Positions 36,047 to 46,293 of a stretch of DNA of 64,000 nt are shown here, one piece after another (position 1 is the first letter of the stretch; each line of letters opens with the position of its first letter). The DNA is from Thaumasiovibrio occultus (GTDB taxonomy: Bacteria > Pseudomonadota > Gammaproteobacteria > Enterobacterales > Vibrionaceae). The stretch is from the NCBI GenBank assembly GCA_019703815.1, contig AP023052.1, positions 1,550,001-1,614,000 on the forward strand. The letters are read 5' to 3'. The notes beneath the pieces are model-generated. The model saw only the letters and a list, made by a program, of their open reading frames with translations, was not told where the DNA came from and made no database searches. The position numbers were made by a program, and so were the translations under genes.

Positions 36047-38197
36047 TTAGCCTTGCGGCTGGGCGCTATCTGCAAGAGTGACAATCCAACAGTTGTGGAT
36101 TTGCTTATTGCGCTCGAAGTCTAGCGGCAGGGTTTTCGCTGAAATGTTTTCGTATTTCAGGCCCAACTTCGCCATGCCGTCTTCATCGATCTTAAAGCCG
36201 CGCTTATTGTTCGAGAACACAATCTTGCCGTCTGGGCGCAGCATACGCTTTAGGTTTTCCATCAGCATGAGGTGATCGCGCTGAACATCAAACGTCTGCT
36301 TCATACGCTTAGAGTTCGAGAACGTTGGCGGATCGATAAAGATCAAATCAAACTCACCGTCAGCTTGTTGTAGCCACTGCAAACAATCCGCTTGAATGTA
36401 TTGATGCTGAGCGCCTTCTTTGCCATTGATTTCCATATTGCGCTGAGCCCAACGCAAGTAGGTGTTCGACATATCAACCGTTGTGGTTGATTTCGCCCCA
36501 CCCAACGCCGCGTGCACAGTCGCCGAACCGGTGTAAGAGAACAGGTTCAAGAAATCTTTGCCATCGGCCATTCCGCCTAGCATACGACGAGTAATGCGGT
36601 GATCAAGGAACAAGCCGGTATCAAGGTAGTCGTACAGGTTAACTTCGAACTGCGCGCCGTATTCGCTAACGATCTTGGTCTTTTGCGCTTCCGACAGTTT
36701 CTCGTACTGATTCACGCCTTTTTGACGTTGACGTACCTTCAGCACCACTTTGTTCGGATCAACGCCAGTCACTTCAATGGCTGCGCGCATGATATCCATC
36801 AAACGCTGACGCGCTTTCTCTTCAGGGATCGTTTTAGGTGGCGCGTATTCTTGAATCACAAGCGTATCTAAATACCAATCAAGCGCAGCGTTATATTCCG
36901 GCAGATCGGCATCGTAAATACGGTAACAATCAAGCCCTTCACGTTTTGCCCACTTGCTGACTTTAGCAAGGTTCTTTTTCAAACGGTTGGCAAAATCAGG
37001 TGCGACTTGTGCCTGTTTAACCACAGCCGTACCGTCGGTATCACGCTCTACAGCGCCGCCTGTGATCAGATAGGTTTTCAGTACCGCATCCAGTGCACCG
37101 TTTTTCAGCTTGTATTGCTTGTCGGCACGCATACGTACACAACTGAGCAATTCATTCGATGATGAATACAGCGCCGCCACCGAGCCAGAGAACGCAATTT
37201 TCAGGCGATTACCTAATTCGGTATACAGTTGAATCAAGGCAGGCGTGGTACCCAAACGCTCACCGTACGGTGGGTTACATAGCACCACACCATTAGCAAA
37301 GCCTTCAGGACACGTTAGCTGAGTAGCGTCTTCTTGCGCAAAATCAATCAGATTGGCCACGCCAGCACGCTGAGCGTTGTCACGTGCTTTCGCCAATACA
37401 CGAGAATCAATTTCACGACCATAGAACTTCGCTTCGGTTTTGGTCACACCACGACGACCACGCACGCTTGCTTCGGCTTTCACGGCTTGCCACAGGGCAT
37501 CGTCGTAGCTTTCCATCGCTTCCAAGCCCCAACGTTGACGTTTCAGGCCCGGCGCAATTTCAGCCGCCATCATAGCCGCTTCAATCAATAGCGTGCCTGA
37601 GCCGCACATTGGATCAAGCATAGGTTGGCCCACTGTCCAGCCACTTTTCAGGATCAAGGCAGCGGCATGGGTTTCACGCAACGGCGCCGCACCAGCATCA
37701 GTTCGATAACCACGTTGGTGTAGACCGCTACCGACCATATCAAGGCCAAGAATACCGGTCTCTTTGTGCAAGCGCATATGGATGCGAAGATCTGGACGTT
37801 CACGATCAATAGTTGGACGTGGCAAACCGGCTTTGGTAAAGCGGTCAACAATCGCATCTTTAATTTTCATCGCGCCGTATTGGCTATGACGGATCTCTTT
37901 GTTCGTCCCGTTAAAGTCAACAATGATTCGGGTCGATGCGCGGAAGTAATTTGGCCAGTTAAGCGACGCTGCGCCCAGATACAGTTCGAGATCATCGCGA
38001 ACCGAGAACTCGCTAAGAATATGGATAAAGCGTGAAGCTAGACGCGACCACAAGCAGCAGCGGTAAGCCGTTTCAAGATCGGCTTTAAAACGCACGCCAG
38101 CGCCTACAACAGTGATATTAGAAGCCCCAAGTTGGGCAAGTTCCTCAGCCAGAAGGTTTTCGATGCCTCGTGAGGTAATAGCGAGATACTGATTCAT
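36047..38197 (-). CDS. rlmL: 23S rRNA methyltransferase RlmKL (m2G2445 and m7G2069)
   Basis: Bifunctional fused methylase of 716 aa: THUMP domain (residues about 45-155), first methyltransferase with NPPYGERLG (about 310-318) for m2G2445 (RlmL), and second with [12 protein letters not shown] (about 633-644) for m7G2069 (RlmK). ATG 38197 gives the family's [13 protein letters not shown] start; ATG 38209 adds four residues. Head of the four-gene rlmL-grx-uup-DUF3466 operon. Confidence 0.93.
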   Translation of the reverse strand: MNQYLAITSRGIENLLAEELAQLGASNITVVGAGVRFKADLETAYRCCLWSRLASRFIHILSEFSVRDDLELYLGAASLNWPNYFRASTRIIVDFNGTNKEIRHSQYGAMKIKDAIVDRFTKAGLPRPTIDRERPDLRIHMRLHKETGILGLDMVGSGLHQRGYRTDAGAAPLRETHAAALILKSGWTVGQPMLDPMCGSGTLLIEAAMMAAEIAPGLKRQRWGLEAMESYDDALWQAVKAEASVRGRRGVTKTEAKFYGREIDSRVLAKARDNAQRAGVANLIDFAQEDATQLTCPEGFANGVVLCNPPYGERLGTTPALIQLYTELGNRLKIAFSGSVAALYSSSNELLSCVRMRADKQYKLKNGALDAVLKTYLITGGAVERDTDGTAVVKQAQVAPDFANRLKKNLAKVSKWAKREGLDCYRIYDADLPEYNAALDWYLDTLVIQEYAPPKTIPEEKARQRLMDIMRAAIEVTGVDPNKVVLKVRQRQKGVNQYEKLSEAQKTKIVSEYGAQFEVNLYDYLDTGLFLDHRITRRMLGGMADGKDFLNLFSYTGSATVHAALGGAKSTTTVDMSNTYLRWAQRNMEINGKEGAQHQYIQADCLQWLQQADGEFDLIFIDPPTFSNSKRMKQTFDVQRDHLMLMENLKRMLRPDGKIVFSNNKRGFKIDEDGMAKLGLKYENISAKTLPLDFERNKQIHNCWIVTLADSAQPQG

Positions 38198-38729
38198 GAT
38201 GTCTTTCATTAAGCAATTTGGCGGGGATTATAACTGAAACCTTGCCTGTTCGCCTCTCTTAACGTGTCTGACTGCTGTGAATATCGGCGATTAACTCAGC
38301 GTAATGACGTAAAGCACACAACCACAGGACAAAACCCACGTTTCCAAGTGGAAACAATTGGAAATCCACCAGCATTATCTCTCAGCTAAAGGCGTTCATC
38401 ACTGATTTGAAACACCGCAATAAGTAAATACCTACTTCGTTACTAGGCCATGTAAACCCTTGTTTGTATCTGCTTTGTTTTGATTATTTCCGATCAGGAA
38501 ACATAGTAAAAACCGGCTATATTTGATCTTGTAATTTAATTACAGAAATCGGAAAAGAGGGAAATTAGAAGGGAAAAATGGTGGCGAATCGACACAAATT
38601 TGTCTCAAAAAGCGGCATTTTTAGCGGTATTTTGGCGCGCGAAAATGGATTGTTGAGTCATATTTGTGACATTTGTCACTGCGGAAAACTCAGTAGCAGT
38701 GAGCTTACTGCCTAAATCAGAGGATAAAT
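38198..38729. other. Long intergenic region between rlmL and zapC (left part)
   Basis: Carries the divergent rlmL promoter side and, further right, AT-rich DNA with a CRP-like site. No larger gene. A GTTTCCAAGTGGAAAC hairpin lies near 38339-38354. Confidence 0.45.
38665..38680 (+). promoter_or_regulatory. CRP-like site
   Basis: TGTGACATTTGTCACT fits TGTGA-N6-TCACA with one mismatch. Its centre is about 57 bp before the possible small gene at 38730. The spacer between GTGAC and GTCAC is 4, so it is not a matS. Confidence 0.5.
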
Positions 38730-38858
38730 GTGCATCTACTTGCTTATTCCTACAGGGGAAGTGGCTTCCTAGTAAAGCCAAAGGCTATGTATGCTAATGA
38801 TGATGTGAAGGATAATATGATGATTGCTCAATACCTTAATGATAACTCTAACGATTAA
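38730..38858 (+). CDS. Possible small protein, 42 aa
   Basis: GTG start with AGAGGA 5 nt upstream, then 42 codons with sensible composition (MHLLAYSYRGSGFLVKPK..., ending YLNDNSND) to a TAA. Not similar to anything I know. The ATG one base earlier opens a different frame of only 14 codons. Alternatively this stretch is an untranslated RNA or decayed coding DNA. The CRP-like site upstream suggests a regulated transcript. Confidence 0.35.
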   Translation: MHLLAYSYRGSGFLVKPKAMYANDDVKDNMMIAQYLNDNSND

Positions 38859-38984
38859 AGTTAATCCTCTTTTGTGGTCGGTTAATCCTTATGTGATCTC
38901 CCTATTCCCGCACGATTCACGGCTCAAGGTGTGTTTTATTGTTGCCCAGACTAATTGTTCATTTTGTAAACAAGGCGATAGTGG

Positions 38985-39019
38985 CGAAAAAAAGCGAGCC
39001 AGGGGAACTACTGGCTCGC
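38985..39019 (-). terminator. zapC terminator
   Basis: GCGAGCCAG/CTGGCTCGC 9-bp stem followed on the minus strand by seven T, 24 bp after the zapC stop. Confidence 0.9.
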
Positions 39020-39042
39020 AACACACTACGGTGTACCTATTT

Positions 39043-39585
39043 TCAACCTACTTTGGCAAAGTGTTCACACAGCTGTGCTTCATAGGCGTTGTACATCCGG
39101 TCATTCATGACCTTAATGGTGTCGCAAAAACGAAGAGACTTATTGCCGTCCAACGACAGCGCGTCTAACGACGCCATCATACATAAACTCGCTGAACCAC
39201 TATTCTCAATCACTACAAACTGCGCCTGGCCGTGAGGCGTCTCTAATTGCACGATCTCGCCCACTTCTGGTGAGCTGATCTCCCCCGCTTCGTTGAAAAA
39301 CCAGCTCTTGGGTAGCATTGGTTTATGAAAGCGCTGAGCGGCCACGGCATTAAGCACCAATTCCGCTTGTCGAGGGGCAGAGAGTGCCAAAGCGCTCACA
39401 CCATCCATATACGCTTGAAACAGCGTTGCGTCTTCAACAGAGAAGGCTTGGCGCAGCATCGCATCGGGAATGAGGTGTTTGGCTGGAAGTGCAGTTTGGA
39501 AAATCATGTCATCGCCCAAATCAAGCATTAGCTGCTTTTCGTCGGCGTGGAAAAACCAGGTCCATGTATTGTTGGGTTTGAGCAT
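39043..39585 (-). CDS. zapC: Z-ring-stabilising protein ZapC
   Basis: Cytosolic division protein that binds FtsZ and bundles its filaments. 180 aa from ATG 39585, the length of E. coli ZapC; begins MLKPNNTWTWFFHADEKQLML, with VSALALSAPRQAEL and SLRFCDTIKVMNDRM further on. AGGTGG lies upstream. It sits between pyrD and rlmL as in enterics. A GTG at 39597 would add four residues. Confidence 0.88.
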   Translation of the reverse strand: MLKPNNTWTWFFHADEKQLMLDLGDDMIFQTALPAKHLIPDAMLRQAFSVEDATLFQAYMDGVSALALSAPRQAELVLNAVAAQRFHKPMLPKSWFFNEAGEISSPEVGEIVQLETPHGQAQFVVIENSGSASLCMMASLDALSLDGNKSLRFCDTIKVMNDRMYNAYEAQLCEHFAKVG

Positions 39586-39666
39586 AGCAGTACCCACCTA
39601 TCCCTGAATGACAATGAAATTAAACGTTTAGTGAAGCAATGGAGTTGATTCTAAACAGCGGATCAG

Positions 39667-39693
39667 AAAAAAAAAGGGGAAATAAATCCCCTT
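39667..39693 (-). terminator. pyrD terminator
   Basis: AAGGGG/CCCCTT stem with an 8-nt loop and nine T on the minus strand, directly after pyrD. Confidence 0.88.
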
Positions 39694-39721
39694 CTATTGA
39701 TGAGAAACTTTGGAGGGTTGA

Positions 39722-40732
39722 TTACCAGTTGGTCACAATGTCCTTAACCAATTTAGGACCGTGATAAATGAAGCCAGAGTAAACTTGAACCAGTTTAGCG
39801 CCCGCTTCTACTTTCTCGCGAGCCGATACCGCAGAATCGATACCACCTACACCGATGATTGGAATTTCTTCTTTCAGTACCGCGTAAAGCTTACGGATAA
39901 CTTCGGTGCTCTTGTGTTGTAGTGGTCGACCGCTTAGACCGCCCATTTCATCACAATGCTTCATGCCTTTCACCAAGCCGCGCTCTAATGTGGTATTGGT
40001 TGCAACCACACCATCCATTTTATGACGCAAACAAGACTCTGCGACTTGAACGATTTCGTCATCCGTCAAATCTGGTGCGATTTTCAGCGCAACAGGTACG
40101 TATTTGCCTTCTTTCTCAGCAAGCTCAGCTTGTTTCTCTTTCAGCGCTGATAGCAAATCGTCCAGTGCTTCACCAAATTGCAGAGAACGCAAATCAGGTG
40201 TGTTTGGCGAGGAGATATTCACTGCAATGTAACCGGCATGCGCGTAAACCTTCTCCATACAGATCAGGTAATCGTCTTTACCGCTTTCGATTGGGGTATC
40301 TTTGTTTTTACCGATATTAATACCGATAATTCCGTCGTATTTCGCTTTTTTTACGTTTTCAACCAGATTATCGACACCGTGGTTATTGAAACCCATACGG
40401 TTGATAATACCTTCGGCTTCCAATACGCGGAAAAGACGCGGTTGAGGATTACCGGACTGAGGGCGAGGTGTTACTGTCCCTACTTCGATAAAACCAAATC
40501 CCATTGCGCCAAACGCTTCAATACATTCGCCATCCTTATCCAGACCTGCAGCAAGACCCACTGGGTTTTTGAAGCTAAGGCCCATGACATGGACGGGTTT
40601 AAAAGGAACGGATTGACGATAGAAGAGATCGAGAGGAGTGCCGGTGAAACGCTTGAAGTTTTTCATCGTTAGATCATGAGCTTTCTCTGGATCTAACTGG
40701 AAGATTGCCGCTCTGGCTAGGGGGTAAAGCAT
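39722..40732 (-). CDS. pyrD: Dihydroorotate dehydrogenase (quinone), class 2
   Basis: Inner-membrane-associated FMN enzyme oxidising dihydroorotate to orotate with a quinone acceptor. 336 aa with N-terminal amphipathic helices ([15 protein letters not shown]), the [12 protein letters not shown] motif, VNISSPNTP[D/G]LRxLQ with the catalytic Ser, and the C-terminal [14 protein letters not shown] FMN-phosphate site. Flanked by terminators on both sides, so monocistronic. Confidence 0.96.
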   Translation of the reverse strand: MLYPLARAAIFQLDPEKAHDLTMKNFKRFTGTPLDLFYRQSVPFKPVHVMGLSFKNPVGLAAGLDKDGECIEAFGAMGFGFIEVGTVTPRPQSGNPQPRLFRVLEAEGIINRMGFNNHGVDNLVENVKKAKYDGIIGINIGKNKDTPIESGKDDYLICMEKVYAHAGYIAVNISSPNTPDLRSLQFGEALDDLLSALKEKQAELAEKEGKYVPVALKIAPDLTDDEIVQVAESCLRHKMDGVVATNTTLERGLVKGMKHCDEMGGLSGRPLQHKSTEVIRKLYAVLKEEIPIIGVGGIDSAVSAREKVEAGAKLVQVYSGFIYHGPKLVKDIVTNW

Positions 40733-40745
40733 TGTACCTCCGAAG

Positions 40746-40769
40746 AAAAAAGCCCCGTGTAAACGGGGC
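40746..40769 (-). terminator. Terminator between gdhB and pyrD
   Basis: GCCCCGT GTAA ACGGGGC with six T on the minus strand; ends the gdhB transcript 120 bp beyond its stop. Confidence 0.88.
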
Positions 40770-40891
40770 GTTATTATTCACCGATTTGTAAGATAATTCA
40801 ATAAAAACTCTAAGGAATTAGCCCAAAGCAAGGTTTAATTTCGCTGCCTGCATACGCTTATCATCCTTAAAACCGAGCCGATAACATTCTA

Positions 40892-43800
40892 TTAATCGGT
40901 ACAGTTCAAATGCAGCAAGACCAATTCACGCATCGCGACAGAAAATTTAGCAAACTCATGGGTACTCCCCACCCTAAATTCAGCCAAAATGCTTTCCCAA
41001 CGTGCAATGGCACTTTGATTGGTCTCTATCCATTGCTCCACTAGCTTATCCGCATCGCCTTTGACCGCCTTTTGGCTCACGATGGCTTGCGTTAATAGAC
41101 GCTGCTGATAATCGAGATCTTCTCTAAAGGTGGCCCGCGCTAAAGCTTGCCAGTGATTCTCTACTCGCTGTTGGTTGATCTGTTGTAAGAACCAATGTAA
41201 CGACAGCCTTGCGCCCATATAGAAATAGACTCTGGAAATATACTCGACGTCCTGTTGGCTCTGACTGGCGATTTGTGCAATATCAAGCGCAGAATAGAGG
41301 CTGCTCATACGCGAAACGAGATCGGCAAGCGCCTTAGGTACACCGGCTACCACATACTTCTCTGCCACGTTTTGATGCTCCTGCTGCTCTTCCGCCACCA
41401 AGTAACGCTCAATATTATGGGTAACATCGTTGATCACTGGCTGATATAGCGCTATTTGCTCTTCTATACCGACGCGCTCCTTTGCTCGCAGTAACCACCG
41501 TGTCGCTCTGCGCAGCATACGACGACAATCAAACAGCAAGGCATACTGAATATCAGCGGTCACATGATTATCTAACTGTCGTATTTGCTCGAGAATCTGA
41601 GGAATGTGGAATATCTCCCGTGCAACCGCATACGCCTCAGCGATAGCATTTAGTTCTGCACCGGTCTCTTCTTGCATTCGCAACACAAAATTACAGCCCA
41701 TGTCATTGGCGATCTGGTTTGCTAAGCAAGTAGCAATTATTTCTCGACGCAGTGGATGGCTTGCCATCACGCTACGATAGTGTTCTTGTAACTCTTTGGG
41801 AAAATAACCCGGCAAATATCGCGCAAAATACGGATTTTCCGCGATATGATCGCTGACCAGCTGCTCTTTCAATACCATTTTCGCATAGGCGAGCAATACT
41901 GAGTGCTCAGGTCGAGTTAAGCCCAAGCCTTCTTTTTCCCGCGCCAGTAGCGCTTCATCGTCCGGTAAGTATTCCAATGCACGATTTAAAACGCCTTCGC
42001 GCTCTAAATGGTGAATAAAACGGGTATGCTCTTTTAACGCTTCTGCTGCCGTGTGTGTCGTAACCGAGAGTGATTCTGCCTGCAAATACGCATCTTCCAG
42101 CACAATATCACTCACTTGATCTTCCATACTGGCTAACAGCGCATTGCGACGCTTTAAGGTGAGATCGCCCCCCGCTACTAAGCCATTAAGCAGGATCTTG
42201 ATATTCACTTCGTTATCAGAACAATCGACCCCGCCGACATTATCGACGAAATCGGTATTAACCCGCCCCCCATGCTTAGCGAACTCAATTCTCGCCAGCT
42301 GTGTCATACCTAAGTTACCGCCTTCTCCCACCACTTTTACCCTCAGCGCGCTGCCATCAACCCGCAGAGCGTCATTGGCGCGATCACCCACCTCGGTATG
42401 GCTCTCGGTAGACGCTTTCACATAAGTGCCGATCCCACCATTCCACAGTAAGTCAGCAGGCATAGTTAAAATGGCGGAAATTAGCTCATTCGGCGTCATA
42501 TTCTGCTTTCGAGTACCCAATAGCTTTTGCATTTCATTGCTCAGAGGAATAGACTTCGCTTTTCTTGAGAAGATCCCACCACCGGCGGAGATCAATACAG
42601 GATCGTAATCAGACCAAGCGGATCCTTGCGTGTTGAATAATCGTTCTCGCTCTTGATAACTGATCGAGGCATCGGGATCCGGATCAATGAAAATATGGAG
42701 ATGATTAAACGCAGCCTGCAAGCGTATATGCCGTGATAACAGCATCCCGTTACCAAATACATCACCGCCCATATCACCGATACCAATGGCCGAAAAGTCC
42801 GTCGTTTGACAGTCTATCCCCATCTCTCTGAAATGACGTTTTACAGACTCCCAGGCCCCTTTTGCCGTGATCCCCATGGCTTTATGGTCATAACCGTTAC
42901 TGCCACCGGAAGCAAATGCGTCACCTAACCAAAAGTGGTTATCGGCAGATACCGCATTAGCCAGATCCGAAAAGGTCGCTGTACCTTTGTCTGCCGCTAC
43001 CACTAGGTACGGATCGTCATCATCATGGCGTACCACATTAACTGGCGGGATCAACTTACCGTCAATTATATTGTCGGCTACATCCAGTAGCGCTTGAATA
43101 AATATGCAATAACACCGTTTTCCCTCTGCCAGTATGGCCTGGCGCTCGGTCAGAAACGGCTGGCGCTTACAAACAAACCCGCCTTTGGCCCCAACGGGCA
43201 CAATCACAGTGTTCTTTACTTGCTGCGCCTTCACGAGCCCTAATATCTCGGTACGAAAGTCTTCTCGTCTATCTGACCAACGTAAACCGCCACGTGCAAC
43301 CTTACCGCCGCGCAGGTGCACCCCTTCAATATCGGGCGAATAGACAAAGATCTCAAAAGCTGGAATCGGTTGCGGTACTTCAGGAATTAACGCTGGAGTC
43401 AGCTTCAGTGCGAGGGATGGCTTCCCTTGTTGGAAATAGTTGGTACGTAAGGTCGCAGAGATCAAATCAACGTAGCGGCGCAGTATCCGATCGTCATCCA
43501 AGCTTTCGACATGCTCAAGACTGTCGATGATCTTTTGCTGTAACCCTTCTATCGCTTTATCACTTCGCTTAAGTGCAGGATCGAAGCGCTGTTTAAACAA
43601 CGCCACCAGCAACGCACAGATAGTGGGATACGCATTAAGAGTCTGTTGGATATATTCTTGTCCGAAGGGAAAGCGCACCTGCTGCATGTATTTCGCATAA
43701 GCGCGGATCAACGACACTTCTTTCCCTGTCATCCCCGCCGTTAAGATCAATTGATTAAAGCCATCGCTCTCATAATTTCGCTGCCAAATACCCGAAAACG

Positions 43801-45697
43801 CCTCTTGGAAACGCGCGCGCAGATCCGAAAGATCGTCAACGCTGGCGAGATTGTGGTGCATTTCAAAATCGAGGATCCAAAATGTCTCATCAAAACGCGT
43901 CGTAATTTTATAAGGTTTCTCACCGATTACCCGTAGACCTAAGTTTTCTAAAATGGGCATCACATCAGACAGATGGATCGGCTGTTCGCGATGGTATAGC
44001 TTTAATTTCAGAACCTTAGAATCACTACGCTCTTCCTGAGGCCGGTAAAGCGACATCCCAAGTTGCTGCTCATCGTTAAGCGCCAGTAGCTGCTGAATAT
44101 CGGCAACAGCAATACCCGGCAAAGCATTCTCTTGATAAGAGCGACTAAAACCCCGAGCAAAACGTTTGAAGATTGGGGCGCCGTCGTTCTCACCCACATG
44201 ACTTATCAACGCCCCGCGCAGACGATCGTCCCATGACGACGCGGCTTCCGCGAGATTTCGCTCCAATAGTGACGCATCGATATCAATACTATTATCATTA
44301 ACCCTGACGATATAGTGCGTGCGCGCCAATGCACTATCAGTAAAGTAAGTATTGAATTCGACTTCTTGCTCCGTATTAAAGTAATCTGCCAGAATTTGTT
44401 GAGTTTTACGGCGCAACTGGGTGTTATAACGCTCTTTACTGGTATAGACCATGCACGAGAAATAGCGCCCAAACAGATCCTTTCGAATGAAGATCCTTAA
44501 TAGATCCCGATCTTGCATTCGTAGCACCCCATTACCCACTTCCAGCATTTCGGTTTCTGTTGCTTGAAACAGCTCATCCCTTGGGAACGTTTCTAAAATA
44601 TTGCGCATCGCTTTCCATGAATGTGAGTGTGATGAGTAACCACTCAACGCCAGTACACGCGCTATTTTTTTATTTAGTAAAGGGATGTTGTCGATACTTT
44701 GTAAGTAAGCACTGGAGGTATAGAGTCCAATAAAACGGTGCTCCCCCGTGACATTGTCACTCTCATCAAAGGTCTTTATCCCGATATAGTCGGTATACAC
44801 GGGGCGATGAATTTTCGACTGGGTATTCCCCTTGGTTAAAAGCAATAGCTGCGCTTCTTTCGCCGCTTGGCGAGCCGATTCAGGTAAAACGGAGAGCTTC
44901 ATCTTTCTTGCCCGACCTTTACGTCGAAACAGACCTAACCCTTGCTGGTTATCGGGAACAAGCTGATAATCCCCTTCTAAGCCATTGAGATGAAAGTACT
45001 GATAGCCCAAGAACGTATAATTGCCATGTCCAATCCAAGAGAGAAATTCTAGTACCTCATCACGCTCGTGGGTATCTGCAGGGCCCGGCACCTTATGCAG
45101 TTCGGCTTTGATCTTCTCTAACTGGCCATTCATCGCCGCCCAATCTTCGACCACGATATCAACATCATTGAGTACCGATTCCAACTCTTGGGTGAGGTTT
45201 TGGATCTGCTTGTCATCAGTAATACGGTCGACCTCTACATGGAAAATAGAGAGCAAGGCGCCCGTGTCTTCGCAAACTTTCTCTATTCGCCCTTCGTTAT
45301 CACGACAAAAACGGTGAGGGCCATTAAGCATAAGATGGGTGGTCAGTTCATTTTGATTCAGCGCGATACGCACCGATTCCACAATAAAAGGTCGATCAGG
45401 ACACACGATCTCCACCACCGTGTGGGTAGATTGCCAACCATGTTGCGCAAGTGTGGGATTAAACACTCTGACAGAGATAGCATTGTTATGATTGTCATTA
45501 AGGTGTTGCCACAAGCTAATCAATGCGCCGTACAAATCACTCTCATTGCGCTCGAAAAGATCATTGTCATCCAGTAACGTAAGTAGCTTTTCCCCTAGGG
45601 TTTTAACTAGCGATTGTTGCGACTCATCGAGCTTTTCATCAATAAGTGCATAGACCTTTTCTAAGAGGACAGGAACAATGGGTTTCGCTATAGACAT
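40892..45697 (-). CDS. gdhB: Large NAD-specific glutamate dehydrogenase
   Basis: Cytosolic 180-kDa class GDH (1601 aa) that converts glutamate to 2-oxoglutarate and ammonia with NAD, mainly catabolic. N-terminal ACT-like regulatory segments (about 1-700) precede the catalytic core: GGLRWSDRREDFRTEILGL near 845 and PVGAKGGFV near 875 carry the substrate Lys residues, with GIGDMGGDVFGNGML near 1015 for the NAD fold. ATG 45697 is favoured (GGAG 8 nt upstream); a frame-open ATG at 45772 is not. Follows DUF2835 on the same strand. Confidence 0.92.
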   Translation of the reverse strand: MSIAKPIVPVLLEKVYALIDEKLDESQQSLVKTLGEKLLTLLDDNDLFERNESDLYGALISLWQHLNDNHNNAISVRVFNPTLAQHGWQSTHTVVEIVCPDRPFIVESVRIALNQNELTTHLMLNGPHRFCRDNEGRIEKVCEDTGALLSIFHVEVDRITDDKQIQNLTQELESVLNDVDIVVEDWAAMNGQLEKIKAELHKVPGPADTHERDEVLEFLSWIGHGNYTFLGYQYFHLNGLEGDYQLVPDNQQGLGLFRRKGRARKMKLSVLPESARQAAKEAQLLLLTKGNTQSKIHRPVYTDYIGIKTFDESDNVTGEHRFIGLYTSSAYLQSIDNIPLLNKKIARVLALSGYSSHSHSWKAMRNILETFPRDELFQATETEMLEVGNGVLRMQDRDLLRIFIRKDLFGRYFSCMVYTSKERYNTQLRRKTQQILADYFNTEQEVEFNTYFTDSALARTHYIVRVNDNSIDIDASLLERNLAEAASSWDDRLRGALISHVGENDGAPIFKRFARGFSRSYQENALPGIAVADIQQLLALNDEQQLGMSLYRPQEERSDSKVLKLKLYHREQPIHLSDVMPILENLGLRVIGEKPYKITTRFDETFWILDFEMHHNLASVDDLSDLRARFQEAFSGIWQRNYESDGFNQLILTAGMTGKEVSLIRAYAKYMQQVRFPFGQEYIQQTLNAYPTICALLVALFKQRFDPALKRSDKAIEGLQQKIIDSLEHVESLDDDRILRRYVDLISATLRTNYFQQGKPSLALKLTPALIPEVPQPIPAFEIFVYSPDIEGVHLRGGKVARGGLRWSDRREDFRTEILGLVKAQQVKNTVIVPVGAKGGFVCKRQPFLTERQAILAEGKRCYCIFIQALLDVADNIIDGKLIPPVNVVRHDDDDPYLVVAADKGTATFSDLANAVSADNHFWLGDAFASGGSNGYDHKAMGITAKGAWESVKRHFREMGIDCQTTDFSAIGIGDMGGDVFGNGMLLSRHIRLQAAFNHLHIFIDPDPDASISYQERERLFNTQGSAWSDYDPVLISAGGGIFSRKAKSIPLSNEMQKLLGTRKQNMTPNELISAILTMPADLLWNGGIGTYVKASTESHTEVGDRANDALRVDGSALRVKVVGEGGNLGMTQLARIEFAKHGGRVNTDFVDNVGGVDCSDNEVNIKILLNGLVAGGDLTLKRRNALLASMEDQVSDIVLEDAYLQAESLSVTTHTAAEALKEHTRFIHHLEREGVLNRALEYLPDDEALLAREKEGLGLTRPEHSVLLAYAKMVLKEQLVSDHIAENPYFARYLPGYFPKELQEHYRSVMASHPLRREIIATCLANQIANDMGCNFVLRMQEETGAELNAIAEAYAVAREIFHIPQILEQIRQLDNHVTADIQYALLFDCRRMLRRATRWLLRAKERVGIEEQIALYQPVINDVTHNIERYLVAEEQQEHQNVAEKYVVAGVPKALADLVSRMSSLYSALDIAQIASQSQQDVEYISRVYFYMGARLSLHWFLQQINQQRVENHWQALARATFREDLDYQQRLLTQAIVSQKAVKGDADKLVEQWIETNQSAIARWESILAEFRVGSTHEFAKFSVAMRELVLLHLNCTD
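44748..44760. promoter_or_regulatory. matS site 2
   Basis: GTGACATTGTCAC inside gdhB, exact match, same 13-mer as sites at 16327 and 55789. Confidence 0.82.
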
Positions 45698-45933
45698 AAG
45701 CGGACTCCAGTCAGATAGTAGATAATATAAAGCCTTAGTTTTTATAAGGTTACGAAGGGCAACCTTCAGCATCCATGGCTAAAATATAGGCTATATACCT
45801 GTAAACTATCTTTCTGGATGATTAACGTCAGTGACGCCTATCCCAATACACCAAAGTTAAGTGCATGTTTGTACGTATTATCTAACTAATTTTTGCGGAT
45901 TTAACGTGGGATGATCGCATCTCCAATTTAGGA

Positions 45934-46158
45934 TCATGCGCTCACGCGAAGGATCTCAACGATCTTGTTATCTTGATTAATGATCACTTTGAATCTGCCG
46001 CGCAAACCATTGTGACTCACAAAGGACTGAAAGCGATTGGCCGGCAATTGTAAGCGCAGGCCTTGATCGCTTTGGACCAAAATCGTTTTGGCACTTCCGG
46101 CATAGACATTCAAGTAGGTTTGATAATCAATGGCTAAGTGAAAGGTAAAGGTTCTCAT
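45934..46158 (-). CDS. DUF2835 family protein
   Basis: 74-aa protein starting MRTFTFHLAIDYQTYLNVYAG; the pattern of a small basic beta-rich PilZ-sized protein matches DUF2835 (LRLQLPANRFQSFVSHNGLRG). Function unknown. Upstream of gdhB by 236 bp and downstream of the IS4 element. Confidence 0.78.
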   Translation of the reverse strand: MRTFTFHLAIDYQTYLNVYAGSAKTILVQSDQGLRLQLPANRFQSFVSHNGLRGRFKVIINQDNKIVEILRVSA

Positions 46159-46272
46159 CGAATATACTTATTTTATTGTTCTTCTATTGTGGTAGAGAGC
46201 TAATTCCAACGTCATTACATGTGTCGGTTTATTCGTTATCTACTATAGGACGTAACTACAAATAAAAAAAGA

Positions 46273-46284
46273 GAGCTCGAAAGC
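46273..46284. repeat. IS4 target duplication, left copy
   Basis: GAGCTCGAAAGC, identical to 47714-47725. It is the loop and 3' arm of the former pepN terminator; AAAAAAAGA on its outer side is the old T run of that terminator. Confidence 0.92.
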
Positions 46285-46293
46285 TAATGCCGT

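Noticed and set aside
38665-38680. matS site
   Set aside because: GTGAC and GTCAC are separated by 4 bases rather than 3; a CRP-like reading fits better.
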